A stretch of 64,000 bases of DNA, from the NCBI RefSeq assembly GCF_013359775.1, contig NZ_JABMCI010000056.1:1-64000 (forward strand), given 5' to 3'. Within the stretch, counting starts at the first letter, position 1, and each line of letters begins with the position of its first letter. The position numbers and the translations under genes were made by a program. This document shows positions 46,963 to 56,332 of the stretch, one piece after another. Origin of the DNA: Cellulomonas humilata. Lineage in GTDB: Bacteria; Actinomycetota; Actinomycetes; Actinomycetales; Cellulomonadaceae. The notes under the pieces were generated by a model, which saw only the letters and a list, made by a program, of their open reading frames with translations, made no database searches and was not told the origin of the DNA.

Positions 46963-48690
46963 GTGGAGCTTCGTCAGCTGATCGCGCTCATGCGCCGCCA
47001 CTGGCCCAGCGTCGTCATCCTGACGGTCCTGGGTGCCGTGGCGGGCCTGGGCCTGTCGCTGGCCACTCCCAAGGAGTACAGCGCCCGCAACCAGGTCCTC
47101 ATCACGGTGCAGGTCGGCGACTCGATCGGTGACCTGAACCAGGGCACCTCCTACGCGGAGCGGGTGGTCGCCACCTACTCCATGGTCGCCCGGTCCCCCG
47201 TGGTGCTCGACCCGGTGGTCGCGGAGCTCGGCCTGCCCGGCAGCGGCCGCACGCTGCGGGGCGCCGTCGCGGTGAGCACCGACCCCGCCGCCCCGATCAT
47301 CACGATCACCGCCACCTGGGGGAACCCGGAGGCGGCCGCCGCGATCGCCAACTCCGTGGCCAAGAACCTCGCGCTCACCGTGCAGGACCTGTCGCCCACC
47401 GCCGTGGACGGCTCCCCGACCGTCCTGGTCAACTCGATCGACCCCGCGACGCCACCTGGCCGTGCGTCCGTCCCGCACACGCGGCAGAACATCGTGCTCG
47501 GCGCGGTCCTCGGCCTGGTGCTGGGGCTCGGCTGGGCGGCGCTGCGCACCACGCTCGACGTGAAGGTCCGCACCGGTGAGGACGTCGCCGCGCTCGTCCC
47601 GGTGCCCGTGCTGGCCACCGTGGCCGTCGACGCACAGGCCTCCGCGCGCACCCCCGTGATCATCGCCCCGACCGCCAGCGCACGCTCGGAGGAGTACCGC
47701 CGGCTGCGCACCAACCTCCAGTTCGTCAACGTGGCCAACCGGCCGCGCTCGATCGTCGTGACGTCCTCCCGCAGCGGCGAGGGCAAGTCGGTGACGGTCG
47801 CCAACCTGGCGGCCACCCTGGCCAGCGCCGGTGCGCGCGTCTGCCTGGTCGACGCCGACCTGCGGCGCCCGTCGATCGCCAAGTACCTGGGCCTCGAGGG
47901 GGCCGTCGGGCTGACGACCATCCTCATCGGCCGCGTGTCGCTGGACGACGCCCTCCAGCCGTACGGCGACGAGAACCTCCAGGTCCTGGCGTCGGGCCAG
48001 ATCCCGCCGAACCCGAGCGAGCTGCTCGGGTCGGACGCCATGGTGGCCCTGCTGGCCCAGCTCCGGCACAGGTTCGACATGGTGCTGGTGGACACCGCCC
48101 CGCTCCTGCCCGTCACCGACGCCGCGATCCTCAGCACGTCGGTGGACGGCGTCCTGGTGGTGGCCGGCAGCGGCATCGTCACGCGCGAGCAGCTCAAGCA
48201 GTCGATCTCGATGCTCGACGCGGTGGACGCGCACATCCTCGGCATCGTGCTCAACCGCACCAAGCGCGCCGGCGACGGCATGGCCACCTACACCTACCGG
48301 GCCGACGCTCGGCACGGCCTCCTCGAGGCCACGGCCGCCGAGCGTCGGGCCTCCTCCGCGAGCACCCAGCAGGCGGCACCGGTTGCGGCTCCGACGGCCC
48401 CGGACGCAGCTCCGGAAGCCGCTCCGGCGGCGGCCTCCGCGGCACCAGCCACAGCAGACGATCACGACGGGACCCCCGACGAGCTCGCGGCGGCCTCGGG
48501 CGCCGGACCCCTGGTCGGCGCGCCGCCCGCCGAGGACTCGCACGACCGGTCGGTCTCCGACGGGCTGCGCGAGCACGACTCCGCGGCGTTCGCCGGGCTG
48601 GCGCACCACGGGGAGAGGGACGCCCGGTCCCCGCAGGACGCGCCGTCCGAGCCAGGCACCGAGGAGGAGCACCGCCACCCGGTGGCGTGA
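46963..48690 (+). CDS. Wzz chain-length determinant fused to BY-kinase domain
   Basis: A 575-residue protein. An N-terminal Wzz domain (about 1-200) has two membrane segments, the second LGAVLGLVLGLGWAAL, then a cytoplasmic CpsD/BY-kinase domain with Walker A SSRSGEGKSVTVANLAATL (about 270), Walker A' CLVDADLRRPSIAKYLG and Walker B DMVLVDTAPLLPVTDA. The last 130 residues are an Ala/Pro/Glu-rich, probably disordered tail with no Tyr-rich cluster. It would set glycan chain length in the envelope by controlling polymerase activity. GTG at 46963 has a weak ribosome site. Confidence 0.9.
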   Translation: MELRQLIALMRRHWPSVVILTVLGAVAGLGLSLATPKEYSARNQVLITVQVGDSIGDLNQGTSYAERVVATYSMVARSPVVLDPVVAELGLPGSGRTLRGAVAVSTDPAAPIITITATWGNPEAAAAIANSVAKNLALTVQDLSPTAVDGSPTVLVNSIDPATPPGRASVPHTRQNIVLGAVLGLVLGLGWAALRTTLDVKVRTGEDVAALVPVPVLATVAVDAQASARTPVIIAPTASARSEEYRRLRTNLQFVNVANRPRSIVVTSSRSGEGKSVTVANLAATLASAGARVCLVDADLRRPSIAKYLGLEGAVGLTTILIGRVSLDDALQPYGDENLQVLASGQIPPNPSELLGSDAMVALLAQLRHRFDMVLVDTAPLLPVTDAAILSTSVDGVLVVAGSGIVTREQLKQSISMLDAVDAHILGIVLNRTKRAGDGMATYTYRADARHGLLEATAAERRASSASTQQAAPVAAPTAPDAAPEAAPAAASAAPATADDHDGTPDELAAASGAGPLVGAPPAEDSHDRSVSDGLREHDSAAFAGLAHHGERDARSPQDAPSEPGTEEEHRHPVA

Positions 48691-48699
48691 CCGACCGGC

Positions 48700-50169
48700 T
48701 CAGGGCTGCGGGGAGGTCTTCTCGCCGCGCTGCGCCGCGTGCCGGACCAGCGTGACCACCTCGGCCACGTCCCGGCGGACGGGCCGCACCGCGAGGGCGA
48801 CCACGGCGACGAGGGCGGCCCCGGCGGCCAGCCCCGCCGCCAGCGCGATCAGGGGCCCGTCGATCGCCTGGCTCACGTACCAGCTGGCCAGTGCGGCCGG
48901 GAGCGCGACGCCGAGCAGGGCCCGGACCGCGCGCCACACCAGCGGACCGGCGGCCAGGCCGGCGGACCGGCTGGCGACGAGCAGCCCGACGATCCAGTAG
49001 ACGGGCCAGACCGCGACGGCGGCCCAGGCGGCACCGACCGCCCCCTGGCTGGCGCCGAGCACGATGACCGCCACCATCACGGGCTGCGCCCACAGGTCGA
49101 GCGCGAACTGGGCACCGGGCCGACCGCTGGACAGGAACATCCAGTACGCCAGCTGGGACAGCGACCGGAACACGCCGGCGATCGCCAGCAGGGCCAGGAT
49201 CGGCGCCGCCTCCGACCAGCCGGGGCCGAGCAGGACGGCGACGATCGGCACGGCCAGCCCGGCGACGAACGCCAGGACCGTGGCCGTGCCGTACGCGCCG
49301 GCCAGCTGCGCACGCAGGACGGCACGCGAGAACCGGGCGGGATCGAGGTGCGCCTTGGAGAGCATGGGCAGCGCGACGCGGGTGAGCGGTCCGTTGATCT
49401 GGTTGAGCGGAACCACGGCGATCTGCTGCGCGCGGTTGTAGCCACCCAGCACCGAGGAGCCCCAGAACGCACCCAGCGCCACGGTGTCCGCGTTCTTGGC
49501 CGCGTACCCGAGCACCTGCGTGCCGAACACCGACAGGCCGAACCGGAAGAACCGGCGGATCGAGGTGCACCGCTGCGGCAGACCGGGACGCCACCGCGTG
49601 CTGACCACGTTCACCACGAGCGCCACCACCGCCACCGTCAGCTGCTGCGCGACGATCGCCCAGTAGCCCCCGCCCAAGAGCGCGACGGCGATCGCGACGA
49701 GGGTGCCCACCAGCTGGGCGAGCACGTCGGAGCTGGCCAGGGCGACGAACCGTAGCGCGCGCCCGAGGTCGGCGCGGTACTGGGTGTTGATGCCGGAGAT
49801 GAGCAGGACGAGCGAGAGGGCCGGGACGATGTGCGCGAGGGTGGGCTCGTCGTAGAGCGCGACGAGCAGCGGGGTGGACGCCGCGACGGCCACGGTGCAC
49901 AGCAGCCCGAGACCGGTGTTGGCCCAGAAGAGGTTGACCCGCTCCCCGCGGCTCACGCTCGGTGCCTGCACCGCCGCGGACGACAGGCCGAAGTCGCGCA
50001 GGATGTCGGCGAGACCGATCGCGGCGGTGACCATCGCCACCACACCGAAGTCGGCCGGCTCGAGCAGCCGCGCGAGCACGGCGAGCCCGACCAGCTGGAG
50101 CACGATCCGGAAGCCCTGGCCGCCGATGGACGCGGCCGAGCCGCGCACAGCCGTCCTGGCCAGGGTCAT
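48700..50169 (-). CDS. Polysaccharide flippase (Wzx/MOP type) B
   Basis: A 489-residue membrane protein with about 14 hydrophobic segments. The start TLARTAVRGSAASIGGQGFR, LEPADFGVVAMVTAAIGLAD and FGLSVFGTQVLGYAAKNADT are typical of lipopolysaccharide exporters such as WzxC. It should flip lipid-linked units. The ATG overlaps the stop of the pyruvyl transferase gene (ATGA), so it closes a long minus-strand operon. It is convergent with the Wzz-kinase gene, nine bases apart. Confidence 0.9.
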   Translation of the reverse strand: MTLARTAVRGSAASIGGQGFRIVLQLVGLAVLARLLEPADFGVVAMVTAAIGLADILRDFGLSSAAVQAPSVSRGERVNLFWANTGLGLLCTVAVAASTPLLVALYDEPTLAHIVPALSLVLLISGINTQYRADLGRALRFVALASSDVLAQLVGTLVAIAVALLGGGYWAIVAQQLTVAVVALVVNVVSTRWRPGLPQRCTSIRRFFRFGLSVFGTQVLGYAAKNADTVALGAFWGSSVLGGYNRAQQIAVVPLNQINGPLTRVALPMLSKAHLDPARFSRAVLRAQLAGAYGTATVLAFVAGLAVPIVAVLLGPGWSEAAPILALLAIAGVFRSLSQLAYWMFLSSGRPGAQFALDLWAQPVMVAVIVLGASQGAVGAAWAAVAVWPVYWIVGLLVASRSAGLAAGPLVWRAVRALLGVALPAALASWYVSQAIDGPLIALAAGLAAGAALVAVVALAVRPVRRDVAEVVTLVRHAAQRGEKTSPQP

Positions 50170-51227
50170 CCGGTGCCTCGCACGGCCCCGCGCAGCCGCC
50201 CGCGCAGCCCGTCCAGGCTGTCGCGCGCCCGGCGGACGGCGTCGATTAGCTCGGGCCGACGCGCGTCGAGGGCGTCGACGCGTGCCAGGGCCGCGGGCAC
50301 GTCGACGTCCTGGCTGCTGAACGCGACCCCGGTCGCGCCCACCGTCGCCAGGCTCCGCTCCAGCTTGCCGGCCGACCCGGGGGCCAGCCCGACGGGCAGC
50401 GCACCCTCGGTGTGGCCGAGCACCAGCGCGTGCAGCCGGTCGCTCACCACGAACGACGCGCGCCGGTAGACGTCCCGCACCACCTTCTCGGCGGCGGCGT
50501 GGTCGATGCCGTCCCACGCGACGAGCTCCCCGCCCAGGTCGGCGGCCAGGTCCCGCGCCCGCGGGAGGTCGCGCCCCACCTGCGGGACGACGACGACATC
50601 GAGCGACCGGTCCGCCGCCAGCGCGCGGACCGTGTCGGTCCAGACCGGGCCCGGGGCGGGCCGGTCGCCGCGCAACGAGACCGCGAGCACCGGACGGTCG
50701 GCGCCGGTGAGGGCTGCCGTGAGGTCCTGCGTGCCGAACGCGTACCCCCAGTCGGGGGCCACCGACCCACGGCCCACCCAGGCGCGGCTGTCGGCGTCGC
50801 GCCAGGCGACGACGCTCACCGGCAGCAGCCCGAGGTTCAGCACCCGGCCCCACAGCGGGTGCGGCGCCCGCAGCCCGAGGCCCACGTGCAGCCCGGCGCC
50901 GCCGCGCAGCCGGCTGAGCGCGACCAGCGGTGCGGTCTTGAGCAGGTGCCCGGCGTAGCCCGGGGTCGCGTAGGTCTCCCCGGCGTTGAAGCCGTACACC
51001 GCGCCGCCCCACGCGCCCGCGGCGGACCGGCGGGCCCACTCGCGGCGGTCGCGGACGAGCAGGTCCTGCGCCTGGAGCCCCAGCGCGCCCACGTAGCCGT
51101 CGGGCAGCCCGTCGACGTTCACCACCAGCCGCCCGAGCGGGCGCAGCGCGTCCAGGAGGCCCCGGCGCAGCACGGAGTCACCCAGGTTGTCGGCCTGCCC
51201 GCGGGCGGAGACCAGGACGTCACGCAC
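50166..51227 (-). CDS. Polysaccharide pyruvyl transferase (CsaB-like)
   Basis: A 353-residue enzyme of the polysaccharide pyruvyl transferase family, which puts pyruvate ketals on glycan sugars, giving negative charge and docking sites for surface proteins. Motifs: ARGQADNLGDSVLRRGLLDA at the N-terminus, YGFNAGETYATPGYAGHLLK, and the late conserved FVVSDRLHALVLGHTEGALP. GTG at 51227 is inferred; it overlaps the preceding polymerase stop by eight bases. Pyruvylated polymers are classic anchors for S-layer proteins, which is relevant to the unanchored giant proteins nearby (inference). Confidence 0.85.
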   Translation of the reverse strand: MRDVLVSARGQADNLGDSVLRRGLLDALRPLGRLVVNVDGLPDGYVGALGLQAQDLLVRDRREWARRSAAGAWGGAVYGFNAGETYATPGYAGHLLKTAPLVALSRLRGGAGLHVGLGLRAPHPLWGRVLNLGLLPVSVVAWRDADSRAWVGRGSVAPDWGYAFGTQDLTAALTGADRPVLAVSLRGDRPAPGPVWTDTVRALAADRSLDVVVVPQVGRDLPRARDLAADLGGELVAWDGIDHAAAEKVVRDVYRRASFVVSDRLHALVLGHTEGALPVGLAPGSAGKLERSLATVGATGVAFSSQDVDVPAALARVDALDARRPELIDAVRRARDSLDGLRGRLRGAVRGTG

Positions 51228-52506
51228 GGGGACCACCCTGCCCTGCGGTGATCGCGTCGGGAACCCCGTCGCCGGCGTCCACCCGTTCGCCGTCGGCCGG
51301 GCGCGGGGCACCGAGCAGCACGACGCACAGCGGCACCAGCACGTACGGCCAGAACATGGTGCGGTCGACCACCCCGAACGGCACCTCGACGATCCCTGCC
51401 GCGACGATCGCCGTGACCGTGAGCGTGGGCCAGACGTCCCCGACGGCCGCGGCACGGACAGCGCGCACGGTGCCGACGACCAGCAGCGCGCCGACCACCA
51501 CGACCAGGACCGCTCCCCCGGTGACCAGCAGCTGCATGAGCTGGTTGTGCGCGTGGTACGCGTAGCCGCCGAGGTCGTCCGCGGACCCGGCCAGCCGGTC
51601 GTAGAAGTCCCAGCCGCGGCCCAGCACGGGGGCGTCCGCCCACTCGTCCCGGCCGGCCATCCAGTAGCCACCGCGGTTCGCCATCGCGCTCGCCGACGTG
51701 GTGACCAGCGGCAGCACCACCGCGACCAGGGCCACCACCCCCATGCCGAGGCCGGCGACCAGAGCCCGCCGGCGCGCGGGCACGAGCGCCAGCACGGCGG
51801 CCGCGACGAGCACGACCACCGCGGCGAGCCACGCGCCCCGGGAGTAGGACCAGCCGAGGGCGACCAGCACGAGCGCACCGGCGACCAGCCGGGAGGCACC
51901 CCGCAGCGCGAGCACCGACGGGATGCCGACCGCGAGCGCGAGGCCGAGGTTGTTCCCGGAGGGCAGCAGCCCGGCCAGGATGCCGAAGGGTCCGGACTTC
52001 TCCGCGTCCGCGCCCTCGTAGTCCTGGTACCGGGCCAGGTCGGGGACGACGAGCCCGGCGACGATGCTCAGCGCGGCGGTCGCGGCGGTCAGCCACCCGA
52101 GCACGGGGACGGCGCGCCACGAGATGCGGACCACCCACGCCGCGCCGACGACCGCGGGGTACAGCACGGTCATCACCGGGGGCCGCGAGCCCGCGACCAG
52201 CGCGGCGGCCATCACGACGACCCACGGGAGCACGAGCAGGGCGAGCAGCGGCCACCGGGTCCAGGGGGCGGTCCGCAGACCGAGCACGACGAGCACCGCG
52301 CACAGGGCGAGCAGCCCGGCGTTGCACACCGTCGTGAGCCCGTCGACCAGGGAGCTCGTGCGGTCGGTGCCATCCGTGACGGGCTGGAACCCGCGCCCCT
52401 CGGTGGCCAGGACCGCCAGCTGCGGGAGCACGGCAGCGAGCCAGACGCCGACGACGAGCACGGCGTCGCGACGGTCCCGGAGCGCGTCGAGGACGCGCGC
52501 GATCAC
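51220..52506 (-). CDS. O-antigen ligase/polymerase family protein B (Wzy-like)
   Basis: A 428-residue membrane protein with about 12 hydrophobic segments. The signature stretch GWSYSRGAWLAAVVVLV (about residue 225) and the extracytoplasmic loop with GRGWDFYDRL and YAYHAHNQLMQLLVTGGAVL carry the conserved His typical of Wzy/WaaL. It should polymerise or ligate glycan units. GTG at 52506 overlaps the upstream GT2 stop (GTGA). It is the second such enzyme in the window (the other is at 44471). Confidence 0.85.
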   Translation of the reverse strand: MIARVLDALRDRRDAVLVVGVWLAAVLPQLAVLATEGRGFQPVTDGTDRTSSLVDGLTTVCNAGLLALCAVLVVLGLRTAPWTRWPLLALLVLPWVVVMAAALVAGSRPPVMTVLYPAVVGAAWVVRISWRAVPVLGWLTAATAALSIVAGLVVPDLARYQDYEGADAEKSGPFGILAGLLPSGNNLGLALAVGIPSVLALRGASRLVAGALVLVALGWSYSRGAWLAAVVVLVAAAVLALVPARRRALVAGLGMGVVALVAVVLPLVTTSASAMANRGGYWMAGRDEWADAPVLGRGWDFYDRLAGSADDLGGYAYHAHNQLMQLLVTGGAVLVVVVGALLVVGTVRAVRAAAVGDVWPTLTVTAIVAAGIVEVPFGVVDRTMFWPYVLVPLCVVLLGAPRPADGERVDAGDGVPDAITAGQGGPRA

Positions 52507-53354
52507 CGGCCCTCCCCGAGCAGGACGCCCACCGCGCGGTGCCCCACCACCGTGACCGTCGACCACCACCGCACGGGGGCGCTCGCGCCGACCACCCGGC
52601 GCACGTCCGCGGCCTGCCCACGCAGGTAGCGGCGGTCGCTGCGGGTGAGCAGCGCGTCGTGCTTGCGGGCGTACATCCGGATGCCGTCGAGGCGCCGCTG
52701 CGTCTTGTCCGTGAGCTGGCCCTGGGCGTGCACCCGGTTGGTCACCAGCAGCTCCGGCACCACGGCGTAGGTGAGCCCGGCCGAGAGCGCGCGGACCAGC
52801 AGGTCCTTGTCGTTGGACACCGGCAGCACCGGGTCGAAGCCGCCCAGCCCGCGGAACGCCGCGGTGCGCATGACGAAGTTGGAGCCGACGAAGCCGGGGT
52901 TGCGCGCGACGACGTCCTTCGCCCCCAGGCCCGGGGCGATGCGTGCCATCCGGTAGCCCGGCTCGTCGGCGTGCGTCCAGGCGACCGCGAAGTCGTGGTC
53001 GCCCTCCACGAGCGCGCCGACCGTCCTGCGCAGGAAGTCGGGCTCCCACAGGTCGTCGTCGTCGAGGAACGCCACCAGCTCGGTCTGCACCAGGACGGTG
53101 CCCGCGTTGCGCGACGCCCCCGCGGTGCCGGCCTGCGGGCCCGACGAGTCCAGGTAGCGCACGGGCACGTCGGACTCGGCGTGCAGCCGTGCGACCACGG
53201 CCTGCGTAGCCGCCGATCCCAGGTCGTCGCTCACCACGACCCCCCGCAGACGGACGTCCGTGCCGAGGTCCTGCCCCAGCACGGACGCGACGGCCTCGGC
53301 GAGCAGACGGTCGCGGCCGTGGGTCGGGATCACGCAGGTGACGTCAGCCACCAC
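52503..53354 (-). CDS. Glycosyltransferase family 2
   Basis: A 283-residue GT-A fold enzyme. VTCVIPTHGRDRLLAEAVAS opens the nucleotide-sugar-binding domain, and VAFLDDDDLWEPDFL holds the DxD metal site, with a further catalytic-region MARIAPG segment. Inverting transfer of a sugar to the growing lipid-linked glycan in the cytoplasm is expected. The start is GTG at 53354 or 53351; it overlaps the epimerase stop. Confidence 0.88.
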   Translation of the reverse strand: MVADVTCVIPTHGRDRLLAEAVASVLGQDLGTDVRLRGVVVSDDLGSAATQAVVARLHAESDVPVRYLDSSGPQAGTAGASRNAGTVLVQTELVAFLDDDDLWEPDFLRRTVGALVEGDHDFAVAWTHADEPGYRMARIAPGLGAKDVVARNPGFVGSNFVMRTAAFRGLGGFDPVLPVSNDKDLLVRALSAGLTYAVVPELLVTNRVHAQGQLTDKTQRRLDGIRMYARKHDALLTRSDRRYLRGQAADVRRVVGASAPVRWWSTVTVVGHRAVGVLLGEGR

Positions 53355-54285
53355 CGGCCCCGATGTACTCCCACTGGCGGGCGAGGCCCTCCTCGACGCT
53401 CACCTTGGGCTTCCACCCGAGCAGGTCGCGTGCCAGCGACGCGTCGCCGCCGGTACGCCACGCGTCCCCGTCGACCGTCGGGTGCCGCTCGACCCTGACC
53501 TGGCGGCCGGTCACGGAGTGGATCACCTGGAGGACCTCGTTGACGGTGACGTTGGTGCCGCCGGCGACGTTGAGCACCGTGCCGGGCGCGACCGTCTCGG
53601 TGGCCGCCAGCACGTTGGCCTCGACCACGTCGTCCACGTAGGTGAAGTCGCGGATCTGCTCGCCCGAGCCGTACAGCGTGATCGGCCGGTCGTCGCGGAC
53701 CGCGGTGAGGAACCGGGTGAACGCCATGTCCGGGCGCTGCCGAGGACCGAAGACCGTGAAGTACCGCAGTGAGACCGTCGGGACCCCGAAGTTCGAGGCG
53801 TACAGCGAGCACAGGTGCTCGGCCGCCAGCTTGGTCACGCCGTAGGGGCTGACCGGCTGCGGGAGGTCCACCTCGAGCACGGGGAACCGCGCGGCGTCCC
53901 CGTACACCGACGAGGAGGACGCGTACACCAGCCGGCGCAGGCCGGAGGCGCGCTTGGCGGCCTCGAGCAGGGCCTGCGTGGCCGCCACGTTGGCGTCGAG
54001 GTAGATGCCGAACTCGTCGCCCCAGCTGGCGCGGACGCCGGGCTGGCCGGCCTCGTGGAACACCACGTCGACGCCGTCCAGGAGCGCGTCGAGGTCGGCC
54101 GTGCGCAGGTCGTCCTGCACGAACGTGAAGGCGCCGCCGAGCCGCTCGAGGTTGGCCCGCTTGAGCGCGGGGTCGTAGTAGGGCGTCAGCGCGTCGATCC
54201 CCGTGACGTCCCACCCGTCGGCGAGCAGGCGTGCGCTCAGCGTGCTCCCGATGAACCCTGCGGCCCCCGTGACCAGTGCCTTCAT
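53344..54285 (-). CDS. NAD-dependent sugar epimerase/dehydratase
   Basis: A 313-residue extended SDR enzyme. ALVTGAAGFIGSTLSARLL gives the cofactor motif GxxGxxG, catalytic Ser/Tyr/Lys appear as YASSSSVYGD and VSPYGVTKLAAEHL (YxxxK) and RDFTYVDDVVEANVLA is typical of UDP-glucose 4-epimerase or uronate epimerase-type enzymes. It likely makes a nucleotide-sugar precursor (a 4-epimerase or a uronate 4-epimerase). ATG at 54285 is followed by MKALVTG and overlaps the WecG-type stop. Confidence 0.9.
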   Translation of the reverse strand: MKALVTGAAGFIGSTLSARLLADGWDVTGIDALTPYYDPALKRANLERLGGAFTFVQDDLRTADLDALLDGVDVVFHEAGQPGVRASWGDEFGIYLDANVAATQALLEAAKRASGLRRLVYASSSSVYGDAARFPVLEVDLPQPVSPYGVTKLAAEHLCSLYASNFGVPTVSLRYFTVFGPRQRPDMAFTRFLTAVRDDRPITLYGSGEQIRDFTYVDDVVEANVLAATETVAPGTVLNVAGGTNVTVNEVLQVIHSVTGRQVRVERHPTVDGDAWRTGGDASLARDLLGWKPKVSVEEGLARQWEYIGAGGG

Positions 54286-55049
54286 GGTTGATCCTTCCGC
54301 TGGGCGAACGACCGGGCGACGACACTGAGGAAGTGCGGACCGCGGACCAGATACCGACCCGCCAGCCGACGCGGTTCCTGCGCCATCCGGAAGAGCCACT
54401 CCATACCGATCTTCTGCACGAGCACCGGAGCGCGACGCTTGGTCCCGGCGACGAAGTCGACCGCGGCACCGGCGCCCACGTAGACCCCCGGCGGCAGCTT
54501 CTCGCGCCAGTGGGAGACCCAGACGTCCTGCTTGGGCGAGCCCAGGCAGACGAAGACGATGTCCGCCTGTGCCGCGTGCAGGTCCGCGATCACCTGCCCC
54601 GACTCGGCGTCGCCCACGTCCGCGATCTTGGGGAACGGGATCGAGACGACGTCGGCGCCGTAGTGGTCACGCAGGTGGTCGGCCGCGAGCTCGCTCACGC
54701 TCGGGGCACCGCCCATGAGCGCGATCCGCCAGCCGCGCTGGCAGGACAGCCGCGCGGCGATCGGGAGCAGGTCCGCGCCGGTGAGCCGCTGGAGCCCGTG
54801 CGCGCCCAGCATCCTGGCCAGCACCACGAGCGGCGTACCGTCCGCGATCCGGATCTCCGCCTCGTCGTACGCGACGTGCAGCGCCGAGTCGTGCTCGATC
54901 CCGATGGTCTGGTCGACGTTGGGCGTGACGATGGAGTACACCTCGTCCGCGGGCAGGAGCTGGTCGATCCGCGCGATCAGCGCGTCCGCGTCCCCGACGA
55001 ACAGGGGCCGACCCGCCAGCGTGACCTCACCCGAGCGGGAGACGTGCAC
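54282..55049 (-). CDS. WecG/TagA/CpsF family glycosyltransferase
   Basis: A 255-residue enzyme of GT26. YSIVTPNVDQTIGIEHDSAL (about residue 40), IALMGGAPSV and VFVCLGSPKQDVWVSHWRE (GxPKQ motif, about 170) are conserved. Members add N-acetylmannosamine(-uronate) to the undecaprenyl-linked first sugar. GTG at 55049 is chosen because AAGG lies five bases upstream; a longer frame would overlap the preceding glycosyltransferase gene for about 120 bases. The stop overlaps the epimerase start. Confidence 0.88.
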   Translation of the reverse strand: MHVSRSGEVTLAGRPLFVGDADALIARIDQLLPADEVYSIVTPNVDQTIGIEHDSALHVAYDEAEIRIADGTPLVVLARMLGAHGLQRLTGADLLPIAARLSCQRGWRIALMGGAPSVSELAADHLRDHYGADVVSIPFPKIADVGDAESGQVIADLHAAQADIVFVCLGSPKQDVWVSHWREKLPPGVYVGAGAAVDFVAGTKRRAPVLVQKIGMEWLFRMAQEPRRLAGRYLVRGPHFLSVVARSFAQRKDQP

Positions 55050-55065
55050 CGAGACCTTCGAGCGG

Positions 55066-56280
55066 TCACCCCGGGGCACCGACGATCCTCGCGACGAGCC
55101 GCGGGGCGGCGTAGACGGAGGCGGTGTCCCGGGCCGCGCTGCGGTGGAGGACGCTGGCCTCGCTGATGGCGTGAGCAAGGTCATCGGGGTTCCTCTCGGT
55201 GACGACGTAGCCGTTGTGGCCGGGTCGCACCAACGACCCGGTGTCGGAGCCGTCCGTCACCACGGCCGGCAGACCTGAGGCCATCGCCTCCACGAGCACG
55301 CGGGGGAACCCCTCGTAGCCCGGGTGCGAGGTCATGAGGAAGACGCCGGCGTCGGCCATGGCCGTCGCGACCTCCTCGGGGGCGAGCCGACCCAGGAGCC
55401 GGACGCGCCGGCCCACCTCGGTGGGGAGCTCGGCGACCGCACGCTCCAGGTCGGGCAGCTGGGTCCCGGTGCCGACGACGTCGAGGGTCCAGTCCTGGTC
55501 CGGCGCGGACTCCAGCAGCCGCCGGAACGACTCGATCGCCAGCGCGGGGTCCTTCGGCTGCTCGAGCCGGCCCACCCAGATGACGCGCTGCGGGTGCAGC
55601 GCCTGGGCGCGGTAGCGCACGAGCGTCGGGTCGAACCACGTCGGCGAGAACATCGCGTCCGGGTTGATGGTCTGCGCGGTCTCCGCGAAGTCCGGGTTGA
55701 ACACCACCACGGAGTGCGCGTCGCGCAGGAGCTTGTGCTCGACGCGGGCGTGCACCGAGCCCGCCTTGCGCCAGAACGAGTCCGAGGTGGCCCCGGTCAA
55801 CCCGTGCTCCTGCGTGTGCACGAAGTAGGCGAGGGGCCGCCTCAGCACCCGTGCGGCGACCGCGGCGACGTCGGCGCGGTGCGCCTGCACGACGGTGCTC
55901 GCCGGCAGCGCGTGCCGGTACCGGACGAGCCCCGCGGCGAGCCGGACGGAGTGCGGGACGCGTCGGCGCTGGTCACCCGGGTCGAGCCGGACGACGGGCA
56001 GGAACCACACCACCCGCTCACCCACCCGGTGCTGCTCCCACTGCCCGAGCCTGCGGTCCTCGACGACGCCTCCCGCGTCCACCCCGACGATCGCGAACGT
56101 GACGTCGGCAGGCGCGTGCCGGACGAGGCCACGGATGCACGTCTCGATCCCCCCGGGCGACTGGCGCGCGAGGTCGATCTGGTGGACCACGAGGCGGTCG
56201 ACGACGTCCGGAGGGGCGGCCCGCACGACGGCGGGCTCGTCATCCTCCAGGAACGAGATGTCGGGCCGGGTCTCGGTCAC
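55066..56280 (-). CDS. Glycosyltransferase family 4
   Basis: A 404-residue GT-B enzyme. VDRLVVHQIDLARQSPGGIE starts the acceptor domain, and VIWVGRLEQPKDPALAIESF and MTSHPGYEGFPRVLVEAMAS (EX7E motif region) the donor domain. GTG at 56280 is favoured by GGAGG five bases upstream; a GTG at 56343 is in frame but overlaps the preceding gene. It belongs to the minus-strand operon from 57856 to 48700, adding a later sugar to the repeat unit. Confidence 0.88.
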   Translation of the reverse strand: MTETRPDISFLEDDEPAVVRAAPPDVVDRLVVHQIDLARQSPGGIETCIRGLVRHAPADVTFAIVGVDAGGVVEDRRLGQWEQHRVGERVVWFLPVVRLDPGDQRRRVPHSVRLAAGLVRYRHALPASTVVQAHRADVAAVAARVLRRPLAYFVHTQEHGLTGATSDSFWRKAGSVHARVEHKLLRDAHSVVVFNPDFAETAQTINPDAMFSPTWFDPTLVRYRAQALHPQRVIWVGRLEQPKDPALAIESFRRLLESAPDQDWTLDVVGTGTQLPDLERAVAELPTEVGRRVRLLGRLAPEEVATAMADAGVFLMTSHPGYEGFPRVLVEAMASGLPAVVTDGSDTGSLVRPGHNGYVVTERNPDDLAHAISEASVLHRSAARDTASVYAAPRLVARIVGAPG

Positions 56281-56332
56281 GAGTACCTCCAGGTCCAGGG
56301 TGTGGTCGGGGCCGCGGTCGCGGGCGATCGGG

